Below are positions 9,064 through 16,113 of a stretch of DNA of 43,912 nucleotides, one piece after another. Within the stretch, counting starts at the first letter, position 1, and each line of letters starts with the position of its first letter. The stretch spans positions 1 through 43,912 of the forward strand of contig NZ_JAIRAU010000046.1 of the NCBI RefSeq assembly GCF_020073745.1, in the 5' to 3' direction. Source of the DNA: Nannocystis pusilla (GTDB taxonomy: Bacteria; Myxococcota_A; Polyangia; Nannocystales; Nannocystaceae). The position numbers and the translations under genes were made by a program. The notes below the pieces were generated by a model. The model was not told where the DNA came from and made no database searches. It saw only the letters and a list, made by a program, of their open reading frames with translations.

Positions 9064-10686
9064 TCAGCGATCGTGCTGGCGGGTGCCGAGCGGGCGCCGC
9101 GCCTCGTCGCGCAGACCGATGAGGACGCTGTCCCCGGCCGGCGCCAGCGCGAGCTCGCCGTAGCGGGCGGCCGCCAGCGTCGGGCCTTCGCCCTCGGGGA
9201 ACAGGAACGTCTCGGCCCCGAGGCTGACGTCGCGGCCGCGCCTGGCGTAGCGCAGGCGCAGCTCGCCGGGCGCGAGGGCCCGGCCGTCGTCGACGCGGAC
9301 GAAGCGGGCGACGTGGTCGCCGTCACGGGTGATGACCAGCGTCCCGCGCGGGGCCAGCCGGTCGACGTCGCCCAGCTCGCCGATCAGGGCGTAGCGCAGC
9401 TCCATGTAGTCGCCCTGCATCAGCGAGCGCGGGTCGACCGGCGCGAGCGGCAGCAGCACGGTCTCGCCGGAGCCGAGCACCTGCTCCTTCTGGATCACGA
9501 CGTAGCCGGGGATCGCCAGGCCGAGCGCGAGCGCGAGCGACAACCACCGCAGGTCGGCGATCCGCGCCGGCAGCGGGCGGCCCTGGCCCTCGCGCGGTCG
9601 GTCCGCGCCGCGTCGCAGCACGGCCGCCAGCACCAGGAACGACAGGCCGTGGCTGACGGCCACGATCGATTTGGTCAGCAGCGTCGTGCCGTGCTCGTAG
9701 TACCAGAGGAACAGGAAGCTGCCGATCGCGACCAGGCCGAGCAGGCGCAGGCTGGCGCTCGCGCGCAGCTGGCCGAGGAGCAGCAGCGTGAGGCCGGCGC
9801 CGAGGCCGGGCGTGTCGAGCCCGAACAGGGCCGTCAGCCACACGACGGCCCAGGCGAACCACTGGCTCCTGCCGCGCAGCTCCGGCCGCTCGCGCCCCGC
9901 CTGGCCGATCAGCCAGGTCGACAGCGCCGCCCAGCCGGCCGACAGCGCCAGCGCGCCGGGCGGGATGTCCCCGGGCGAGAGCAGGAACAGCGGCAGCTCG
10001 TCGCCGCCGCGCCGCTCGAGCCCGGCGGTGATCGGTGCCCACACCACCAGCGGCAGCGCGTAGGCGAGCGGCTGCCACAGCCGGCCGAGCCGCGGGAGCA
10101 GCTGCGCCTGCTCGACCCAGAGCGCGCAGGTGCATGTCCCGAGGAACAGGGCCACAAGGCCATGTCCGAACGGACCGACGCGGAGCTCGGCCGCCAGGCC
10201 CAGCGCCGCGCCGGCCGCGACCATCACCGCGGCGGTGCCGATGGCGAGGTCGCGGACGAGCGCCAGGGTCACGGCCTGCAGCACGATCGCGGCGACCAGC
10301 ATGCTCTCGTCGCTGCGGAACACCTCGGAGAGGCTGGCGAGGATCAGGATCTGGCCGCCGATGGTGGCGATCCAGCGCAGCTGCAGCTCGAGCACCGAGG
10401 CGGCCCCGCGCGCGAGCACGGCCGCCAGCGCGAGGCCGGCGGCGCCGAGCAGCAGGCCGAGCGGCACGACCTCGGTGACGTCCATCTGCACGAGGAACAG
10501 CGCCATCAGCAGCGCGCCGAGCCACACCGACACCGAGGTGCCGGCCTGCTGCAGGTGCAGGCCCTCGCTGGTGAGGCCGGCGAGGGCCGCGTGGGCCTTC
10601 TGCCCGGCCGGCGTGGCCTCGTCGAGCACGTCGCGCTCGACCAGGCCCTCCTCCGCCAGGTGCTCGAGCAGGCCCCGCGTGCTCAC
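9064..10686 (-). CDS. DUF4401-type membrane protein with C-terminal GDYXXLXY-type domain
   Basis: The 540-residue product has about ten hydrophobic segments from residue 55 to 380. A soluble tail follows, containing QKEQVLGSGETVLLPLAPVD and then SLMQGDYMELRYAL, the pattern of the GDYXXLXY/GdmXXD tail protein. Elsewhere these are usually a separate DUF4401 protein and tail protein encoded beside DUF2157, so this looks like a fusion. The GTG start at 10686 overlaps the stop of the upstream DUF2157 gene (GTGA), with which it forms an operon and probably a membrane complex. Four 14-bp palindrome units lie within a transmembrane region (10130-10181). The function of the family is not established. 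Confidence 0.8.
   Translation of the reverse strand: MSTRGLLEHLAEEGLVERDVLDEATPAGQKAHAALAGLTSEGLHLQQAGTSVSVWLGALLMALFLVQMDVTEVVPLGLLLGAAGLALAAVLARGAASVLELQLRWIATIGGQILILASLSEVFRSDESMLVAAIVLQAVTLALVRDLAIGTAAVMVAAGAALGLAAELRVGPFGHGLVALFLGTCTCALWVEQAQLLPRLGRLWQPLAYALPLVVWAPITAGLERRGGDELPLFLLSPGDIPPGALALSAGWAALSTWLIGQAGRERPELRGRSQWFAWAVVWLTALFGLDTPGLGAGLTLLLLGQLRASASLRLLGLVAIGSFLFLWYYEHGTTLLTKSIVAVSHGLSFLVLAAVLRRGADRPREGQGRPLPARIADLRWLSLALALGLAIPGYVVIQKEQVLGSGETVLLPLAPVDPRSLMQGDYMELRYALIGELGDVDRLAPRGTLVITRDGDHVARFVRVDDGRALAPGELRLRYARRGRDVSLGAETFLFPEGEGPTLAAARYGELALAPAGDSVLIGLRDEARRPLGTRQHDR
10130..10181 (-). repeat. Four-unit palindrome array in a membrane protein gene
   Basis: Units start at 10130 GTGCATGTCC, 10144 GAACAGGGCC, 10158 GGCCATGTCC and 10172 GGACCGACGC. 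They lie in the coding strand of the DUF4401-type gene. Confidence 0.78.
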
Positions 10687-11669
10687 GTCGCGTCCTCCAC
10701 GACCGGCCGGCGGGCGCGGAACCACTCGCCGCCGACGTAGCCCTGCACGCTGAGGAGCACGCCCATGAGCAGGAGGCCGCCGACCTCGGCGTCGAGCACG
10801 TCGAAGATCAGCTTGCCCTCGGCGACCGTCAGCAGGCCGAACAGGAAGGCGACCCCGCCGCGCTCGAGGCCGAGGTCGCCGAGCCGGCGGCCGAGCAGCA
10901 GCGTGCCGGCCGCCTGCGCGAGCGCCAGCAACAGCGCCAGCCCCTGCCCCGAAGGCCAGCCGTCGACGCCGATCGCCGCGGCGCCGTGGGCGAAGCCGAT
11001 GCTCCCGCCGAGCACCAGCGCGACCGCGCCGATCGCATCTGCGTCGCGCCGCGTCGCCCGCCGGGCCAGGCCCAGCGCCGTCAACGCGGCGGCGCCGGCG
11101 AGGCTGGCCCAAAGACCAGGTGTCTCGAACGGGTGGCTGCCGAGCGCCTGATCGATCCACAGGTAGATCGTGACGACGCCGAGCAGCAGCGCGGTGACCC
11201 ACGCGCCGGCGAACCGGATCGCCAGCGCGTAGCCGGCCAGCACCAGCGACCAGGCGAGGAACAGCTCGTAGGCGTCGGCGCCGGTCTGGTAGACCTGGCC
11301 GACCAGCGCCATCAAGGGGCCGAACAGCAGCCCGCCGGCCAGCGCCGCGGCGCGACCGCTGAGCCTGTCGAGGCCGATCCAGCCGCCTGCGAGGGTCGCA
11401 GAGGCCATCGCGGCGGCCGCCAGGCCCATGCGCGCCTGCGGCGTGAACACGTCCCAGTTGGCGGCGATGAAGAAGATCGCGCCGGCGACGGCGAGGACGG
11501 TGCCGAGGATGATCAGCTGGAAGCGAGCGAAGCGGTACCACGAGGCCGCGGTCGGGCGACGCCCGGTGAGTTCGAGCGCCCGCTCGAGGGCTGCGGGCCC
11601 GAGCACGCCGGCCGCAGCGAGCGCGTGCAGGCGGGCGGCGATCGGCGGGCCTGCGAGCGGGTCGGACAC
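10683..11669 (-). CDS. DUF2157 family membrane protein
   Basis: The product has 328 residues. An N-terminal soluble helical segment of about 60 residues precedes roughly eight transmembrane helices. The stretch reading LAVAGAIFFIAANW is the family's typical first helix (GxxxFIAANWD). DUF2157 proteins are commonly encoded next to DUF4401 and GDYXXLXY proteins, as here, and the two genes overlap by four bases. The start is GTG 11669, 161 bp from the divergent beta-helix lipoprotein gene. No enzymatic motif is visible. Confidence 0.85.
   Translation of the reverse strand: MSDPLAGPPIAARLHALAAAGVLGPAALERALELTGRRPTAASWYRFARFQLIILGTVLAVAGAIFFIAANWDVFTPQARMGLAAAAMASATLAGGWIGLDRLSGRAAALAGGLLFGPLMALVGQVYQTGADAYELFLAWSLVLAGYALAIRFAGAWVTALLLGVVTIYLWIDQALGSHPFETPGLWASLAGAAALTALGLARRATRRDADAIGAVALVLGGSIGFAHGAAAIGVDGWPSGQGLALLLALAQAAGTLLLGRRLGDLGLERGGVAFLFGLLTVAEGKLIFDVLDAEVGGLLLMGVLLSVQGYVGGEWFRARRPVVEDAT
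11100..11123 (-). repeat. Degenerate 14-bp palindrome pair
   Basis: GAGGCTGGCC at 11100 and GACCAGGTGT at 11114, inside the DUF2157-type gene. Confidence 0.4.
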
Positions 11670-11772
11670 GCGGAGAGAAACTAGTGCGGCGCGCGCAGCA
11701 ATTCAACCGGTCGCGGCCGTCGCACACCGGGGACGGGGTGCGACGGCCGCAGGCGCGGGAGCGCCCCGAAAA

Positions 11773-11796
11773 TGAGATGGCACAAGGGACAGGTTG
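11773..11796 (+). repeat. Degenerate 14-bp palindrome pair in a divergent region
   Basis: TGAGATGGCA at 11773 and GGACAGGTTG at 11787, upstream of the beta-helix lipoprotein. Confidence 0.45.
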
Positions 11797-11830
11797 GGTC
11801 GAGGCGAGCGGCTGGAGTATCGTCGCGCCC

Positions 11831-13390
11831 ATGCGAACCTTGTTCTCCCTTGTGGCCCCGATCTCGCTGGTGCTCGCCGCTTGCGGCAGCGTCCCGGGCG
11901 ATACGGCCACCGACACCGACACCCCGGGCGATACCTCGACCGATTCCACCGCGACGGAGACCGCGACCGCGACCGACACGAGCACGTCCACCGCCGCAGA
12001 TCCGACCGAGGTCCCGACCTCCGGGGCGCCGACCACCGAGGCGACCGACTCGACGAGCACGACCGCGACCGACACGGACGACACGACCACGGGCGACCCG
12101 GGCGTCCCCACGTGCGGCGATCCGGTCCACTTCGCGTCCGGCAAGGAGCCGGCGCAGGAGGTCCACGTCGCGCCGGACGGCGTCGACGACCCCCTGTCGT
12201 GCGGGACCCTCGACGCGCCGTGCCAGACGATCGGCGCGGCGGTCGCCCTGGCCACGCCCGGCACCGCGATCCGCCTGCACCCCGGCACCTACGCGGCCGA
12301 CGAATTCGTCGAGGAGATCGCCGGCAGCGAGGACGCGCCGATCTGGATCGGCGGCGTCCCCGGCGAGGAGCGGCCGGTGATCTCCGGCGGCACCGAGGGC
12401 CTGCACCTGTCGCGCGTCCGCCACCTCGTCGTCCACGATCTCGAGGTCACCGGCGCGTCCGGCAACGGCATCAACGTCGACGACGGCGGCCTCTTCGAGG
12501 ACCCCGAGGCGACCCGCTTCGTCGTGTTCGAGCGCGTGTTCATCCACGACATCGGCGACGGCGGCAACCAGGACTGCCTCAAGTTGTCGGGCCTCAACGA
12601 CTTCTGGATCCTCGGCAGCGAGTTCACCGGCTGCAGCGCCGGCGGCAGCGCGATCGACCACGTCGGCTGCCACCGCGGCCTCATCCTCGACAACCAATTC
12701 AGCGACAACGGCGGCAACGCGATCCAGACCAAGGGCGGCAGCGAGGACATCGAGATCCGCGGCAACACGATGAGGGAGTGCGGCCAGCGGGCGATCAACA
12801 TGGGCGGCTCGACCGGCTTCGAGTTCTTCCGCCCGCCGCTGCTGCCGAACGCGGCCAACGCCGAGGCGCGGAACATCCGCGTGATCGCCAACGTGATCGT
12901 CGGCGGCGAGGCGGCGCTGGCGTTCGTCGGCTGCGTCGACTGCCTGGCCGCCAACAACACGATCATCCGCCCGCAGCACTGGTTGCTCCGGATCCTGCAA
13001 GAGACGGTGTCGAACCCGGCGTTCGAGTTCGCCCCGGTCGGCAACAGCCGGTTCATCAACAACGTCGTGGTGTTCGACCGCAACCAGATCTCCAACCACG
13101 TCAACATCGGCCCCGACACCGCGGCCGAGACGTTCACGTTCGCCTCCAACCTGTGGTTTGCCGCCGACCAGGCCGATCAGTCGAGTCCCGCCGGCGACCT
13201 GCCGGTGGCGGAAGTGGATTCGATCGTCGGGGTCGACCCCGCGCTCGTCGACCTCGACGGCGACTTCCACCTCACGCCCGGCAGCCCCGCGGTCCACTCG
13301 GGCACGCCGCTCGCGGAGCTCACCGGCGACCGCGATCATCAGTGCTGGGCCGACCCGCCCAGCCGCGGCGCCTTCGAGCTGGTCGAGTGA
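11831..13390 (+). CDS. Lipoprotein with right-handed parallel beta-helix
   Basis: The 519-residue protein begins with a lipoprotein signal (LFSLVAPISLVLAACG, lipobox LAAC). About 80 residues of Asp/Thr/Ser-rich linker follow, of a type often seen in large myxobacterial lipoproteins. From about residue 110, DUPP-like text such as HVAPDGVDDPLSCGTLDAPCQTI and IRLHPGTY marks a parallel beta-helix (DUF1565/NosD-like). Turns continue through GNGINVDDGG, DNQFSDNGGNAIQTKGG and ANNTIIRP, with conserved cysteine pairs (CVDC). Such domains bind or cleave polysaccharides; no catalytic set is certain. Upstream frame extension lacks a signal, supporting ATG 11831. Its TGA stop is embedded in a near-perfect palindrome pair at 13388. 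Confidence 0.85.
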   Translation: MRTLFSLVAPISLVLAACGSVPGDTATDTDTPGDTSTDSTATETATATDTSTSTAADPTEVPTSGAPTTEATDSTSTTATDTDDTTTGDPGVPTCGDPVHFASGKEPAQEVHVAPDGVDDPLSCGTLDAPCQTIGAAVALATPGTAIRLHPGTYAADEFVEEIAGSEDAPIWIGGVPGEERPVISGGTEGLHLSRVRHLVVHDLEVTGASGNGINVDDGGLFEDPEATRFVVFERVFIHDIGDGGNQDCLKLSGLNDFWILGSEFTGCSAGGSAIDHVGCHRGLILDNQFSDNGGNAIQTKGGSEDIEIRGNTMRECGQRAINMGGSTGFEFFRPPLLPNAANAEARNIRVIANVIVGGEAALAFVGCVDCLAANNTIIRPQHWLLRILQETVSNPAFEFAPVGNSRFINNVVVFDRNQISNHVNIGPDTAAETFTFASNLWFAADQADQSSPAGDLPVAEVDSIVGVDPALVDLDGDFHLTPGSPAVHSGTPLAELTGDRDHQCWADPPSRGAFELVE

Positions 13391-13411
13391 CATGTCCTCC
13401 GGGACATGTCA
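13388..13411. repeat. Palindrome pair overlapping a stop codon
   Basis: TGACATGTCC at 13388 and GGACATGTCA at 13402 are exact reverse complements around TCCG. With one more base on each side the arms are 11 bp. The first unit begins with the TGA of the beta-helix gene, so it could serve as a terminator hairpin. Confidence 0.85.
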
Positions 13412-13525
13412 CTTCGAGACCAGCGCCGTCAGCCCGCCGTGCGTGCGGCGGGCGCGGGCGAATGCCGCGAGCGCCCGCGCCAGCGGCGGCAGTGGAGCGT
13501 CGAGGCCGACCAGCGCGCGCTCATC

Positions 13526-13924
13526 TCACTCGCACGAGGCGGCCGTCTTGAGCAGCTCGCTGTAGGCCTCGGCGTCGAGCAGGGCGGCGAACTCGCTGAG
13601 GTCGGGCGGCTGCAGCGCGATCATCCAGCCCTCGCCGTAGCAGTCCTCGCTGATGGTCGCGGGCGCCAGGTCGAGGCCCTCGTGGACGCGGACGACCGCG
13701 CCGCTCAGCGGCGTGAACAGCTCGATCTCCGCCTTCGCGCTCTCGAGCACCGCGAAGCACTGCCCCGGCGCGAGCTCGTCGCCGGGCTGGACGCGCAGCG
13801 CGAAGTCGGTGACCTCGCCGAGCTGATCGAGGGCGCGAGCGCTGAGTCCGACCACCACGCTGTCGCCGTCGAGTTCGGCCCAGACGTGGTTGCGCGCGTA
13901 CCGACGGGAGGGGAGGGAAGGCAT
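13526..13924 (-). CDS. gcvH: Glycine cleavage H-like lipoyl carrier protein
   Basis: The 132-residue protein aligns by eye along the whole GcvH family: ARNHVWAELDGDSVVVGLS, LGEVTDFALRVQPGDEL, then LESAKAEIELFTPLSG with the lipoyl-accepting Lys, and YGEGWMIALQP before DAEAYSELL. GcvH shuttles the aminomethyl group in glycine cleavage, and related proteins take part in lipoate transfer. No gcvT or gcvP lies nearby, so it may be a stand-alone H protein. The ATG at 13924 gives the usual length; ATG 13963 would add 13 residues. It lies downstream of the small membrane protein gene, separated by nested inverted repeats. Confidence 0.88.
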   Translation of the reverse strand: MPSLPSRRYARNHVWAELDGDSVVVGLSARALDQLGEVTDFALRVQPGDELAPGQCFAVLESAKAEIELFTPLSGAVVRVHEGLDLAPATISEDCYGEGWMIALQPPDLSEFAALLDAEAYSELLKTAASCE

Positions 13925-13960
13925 CGGGACCGCGTTTATCCCACGCTGGCCAGGCTCCAG

Positions 13961-13998
13961 CAACGGCCGACAAATGGCCGTTGAACGTCGTTTGTCGG
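13961..13998 (-). promoter_or_regulatory. Nested alternative hairpins upstream of gcvH
   Basis: Two inverted repeats share bases. CAACGGCC (13961-13968) pairs with GGCCGTTG (13976-13983), and CCGACAAA (13967-13974) pairs with TTTGTCGG (13991-13998). They cannot form together, as in attenuators. They lie between the stop of the gene at 14000 and the gcvH start. Confidence 0.4.
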
Positions 13999-13999
13999 G

Positions 14000-14578
14000 C
14001 TAGCGGCGCGCGGTTGTGGCGAGCTGCACGGCGATCCCGAGCAGCGCCAGCGCGGCCCACGCGACGACCTCGGGGACGGCGTCGGGCAGGCCCCCGGTCC
14101 ACGGCAACGCGGTCAGGTCGGTCAGCCAGCGGATCGGGCTCTCGGCCACGAGCTCCGCGCTGCGCACGACCAGCGCGGCCCCGGTGATCGCGGTGGCGAC
14201 GATCAGCACGACCCGCGACACGACCACGCTGGCGCTGCCGGCCACGCACGCGAGCAGCAGCTGGATCTCCCACGACACACCGCCGACCACCGGCGCCACG
14301 GCCCAGGTCATCAGCAACATGGCGACCGCGCCGATGACGAACACGCCGACCCGGAAATAGGCCAGGACCAGCCCGAGGCCGAGGAGGCCGGCGCCGCCCT
14401 GCATGAGGCTGGCCGTAAAGACCTGTCCCGGAAACCACATCTCCGCCAGCGCGGCGCCGGCGCCGACGCCGAACACCAGGCCGTAGATGCCGAGGACCAG
14501 CGGAAACAGCCTGTAGCCGGCGATGCAGTGCACGAGCCCCACGAGGAGCGCGACGACGGGGGGCAGACCGAGCGGCAC
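14000..14578 (-). CDS. Small polytopic membrane protein (DUF4203/TMEM198-like)
   Basis: The 192-residue protein is almost wholly hydrophobic, with about six or seven transmembrane helices. The motif YRLFPLVLGIYGLVFGVGAG resembles the first helices of DUF4203/TMEM198-type proteins, which have no settled bacterial role. The GTG at 14578 starts directly before the first helix. Palindrome units at 14405-14428 fall in a loop reading FPGQVFTASLM. The gcvH gene follows 75 bp downstream on the same strand. Confidence 0.72.
   Translation of the reverse strand: MPLGLPPVVALLVGLVHCIAGYRLFPLVLGIYGLVFGVGAGAALAEMWFPGQVFTASLMQGGAGLLGLGLVLAYFRVGVFVIGAVAMLLMTWAVAPVVGGVSWEIQLLLACVAGSASVVVSRVVLIVATAITGAALVVRSAELVAESPIRWLTDLTALPWTGGLPDAVPEVVAWAALALLGIAVQLATTARR
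14405..14428 (-). repeat. Degenerate 14-bp palindrome pair
   Basis: GAGGCTGGCC at 14405 and AGACCTGTCC at 14419, inside the small membrane protein gene. Confidence 0.5.
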
Positions 14579-14844
14579 GGCCGGACCCTAAGCGACCGCG
14601 GCCGGGCAGGGCAAAATACCGGCCGCGCCGGCCGGGGTCGGCGGGCCGCGCCCGCGCGTGTTCGTCGGCCCCGCAGCACGGAGGGCCGAGCTCGTGGGGG
14701 TCGAGCCCATGCGCACCGCGGCTCACACGTCGCGCCGCCAGTCGGCCGGTCGCGTCGCCGTCACGGCGACCGGCGCCGATGTTTCACCGTTCGCTGCGAG
14801 GACGGACACATCGCGCGTCCGCCCGTGTGACATGGGATCGTGGT

Positions 14845-16113
14845 ATGGCTGCGACCAGCGGCATGCGCTCTGTTCTGCTGATCGCTCTTTTGGCCGTGAC
14901 TCCGCTCGCCTGCGGCGGCGAGGCGGGGGCCGGCGGACCGGGAGGTCCGGGCGGCCCGGGCGGCGCCAGGGGTCGACGCGGACCGGAGGCCGAGGCGCTC
15001 GCGGTGGCCGTCACGACCCTCGCGCCGGCCACCATCGAGCGGCACTACCGCGGCGCCGGCACGCTGCGGGCGCTGCGGGCCGCCGATCTGGTGGCGCTGC
15101 AGCCGGGCGTGGTGCTCGAGCTCAAGGCCGAGGAGGGCGACAGCGTCGCCGCCGGTCAATTGCTGGCCCGCCTCGACGGCCGCGCCTATCAGCTGCAGGC
15201 CGCGCGCGACCGCCTCTCCGCCCAGAACGCCGCCAAGGAGCTCGATCGCCTCGAGCAGCTGAGCGGCCTGCTGTCGCGCGAGGAGCTCGACAAGCAGCGC
15301 TACGCCGCCGAGTCGGCGCTGGCCAGCGCCCAGGTGTCGCGTCACCAGGCCTCGCAGACGACCGTCTCGGCGCCGTTCGCCGGCACCATCACCCGCCGCC
15401 ACATCGACGTCGGCAACCTCGCGACCACCTCGAAGTCGCTGTACACGATCGCCGATCTCAGCGCCCTCGACCTCGAGCTCTACGTGCCCGAGCGCGAGGC
15501 GAGCGCGGTGCAGGCCGGCGCGCCGGCGCAGATCGAGCTGCAGGACGGCAGCACGTTCGAGGCCAGGGTCGAGCGCCGGGCGCCGGTCGTCGATCCGCTG
15601 ACGGGCACCGTGAAGTTCGTCGTGCGGGCCCACAACTTCCCGGCCGGCGCGGTGCCGGGGGCGTTCGCCCGCGCGTCGCTGCGGGTCGCCGTGCGCGAGG
15701 CGGCGCCGAGCGTGCCGCGCAGCGCGATCGTCGAGGTCGAGGGCAAGCCGCACGTCTACGTGGTCGAGGACGGGCGCGCCCGCCGGCGCCCGGTCGAGCT
15801 CGGGCTGGTCGGCGAGGAGCGGGCCGAGATCCGCGGCGGCGTGGCCGAGGGCGCCCAGATCGTCGTCGACGCCGGCACCGGCATCGCCGAGGGCATGCCG
15901 GTCCGCGCCGTCGCCGAGGGAGCGGCTGGCGCGAAGGGCATGCCCGAAGGGGCAGGTGCCAAGGGACAGGCCGCCAAGGACATGCCTGAAGGGGCAGGCG
16001 CCGGGGGACAGGGAACCAAGGACATGCCCGCCGGGACAGCCGAGCAGCCGGCCGCCGAGGCGAAGGCGGCGGCGAAGGGGCAGGCGGCCGCGCCGGCGCC
16101 AGGGGGCCCGTGA
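14845..16113 (+). CDS. RND efflux periplasmic adaptor (membrane fusion) lipoprotein
   Basis: The 422-residue protein is a HlyD/AcrA-type adaptor that bridges an inner-membrane RND pump and an outer-membrane channel. The lipobox is TPLAC, with Cys about residue 23, followed by a Gly/Pro linker. LVALQPGVVLELKAEEGDSVAAGQLLARLDG is the first lipoyl half, then a short alpha hairpin, then TTVSAPFAGTITRRHIDVGN as the second half. A beta-barrel and a membrane-proximal domain follow to about residue 345. The last 70 residues are a low-complexity tail made from an eight-unit palindrome array, reading KGMPEGAGAKGQAAKDMPEG and onward with a 14-residue period. The stop overlaps the permease start (GTGA). 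ATG 14845 was preferred because the signal peptide begins there; ATG 14863 is also possible. Confidence 0.9.
   Translation: MAATSGMRSVLLIALLAVTPLACGGEAGAGGPGGPGGPGGARGRRGPEAEALAVAVTTLAPATIERHYRGAGTLRALRAADLVALQPGVVLELKAEEGDSVAAGQLLARLDGRAYQLQAARDRLSAQNAAKELDRLEQLSGLLSREELDKQRYAAESALASAQVSRHQASQTTVSAPFAGTITRRHIDVGNLATTSKSLYTIADLSALDLELYVPEREASAVQAGAPAQIELQDGSTFEARVERRAPVVDPLTGTVKFVVRAHNFPAGAVPGAFARASLRVAVREAAPSVPRSAIVEVEGKPHVYVVEDGRARRRPVELGLVGEERAEIRGGVAEGAQIVVDAGTGIAEGMPVRAVAEGAAGAKGMPEGAGAKGQAAKDMPEGAGAGGQGTKDMPAGTAEQPAAEAKAAAKGQAAAPAPGGP
15936..16043 (+). repeat. Eight-unit 14-bp palindrome array in the adaptor C-terminus
   Basis: Units start at 15936, 15950, 15964, 15978, 15992, 16006, 16020 and 16034. 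They include GGGCATGCCC, GGGCAGGTGC, GGACAGGCCG, GGACATGCCT and GGACATGCCC. Three units (42 bp) make one 14-residue protein repeat. Confidence 0.95.

Noticed and set aside
8317..10740. Long plus-strand ORF through yqgE and opposite the DUF4401-type gene
   Set aside because: It is Arg/Ala/Gln-rich, lacks domains, and is explained by high GC content opposite a real gene.
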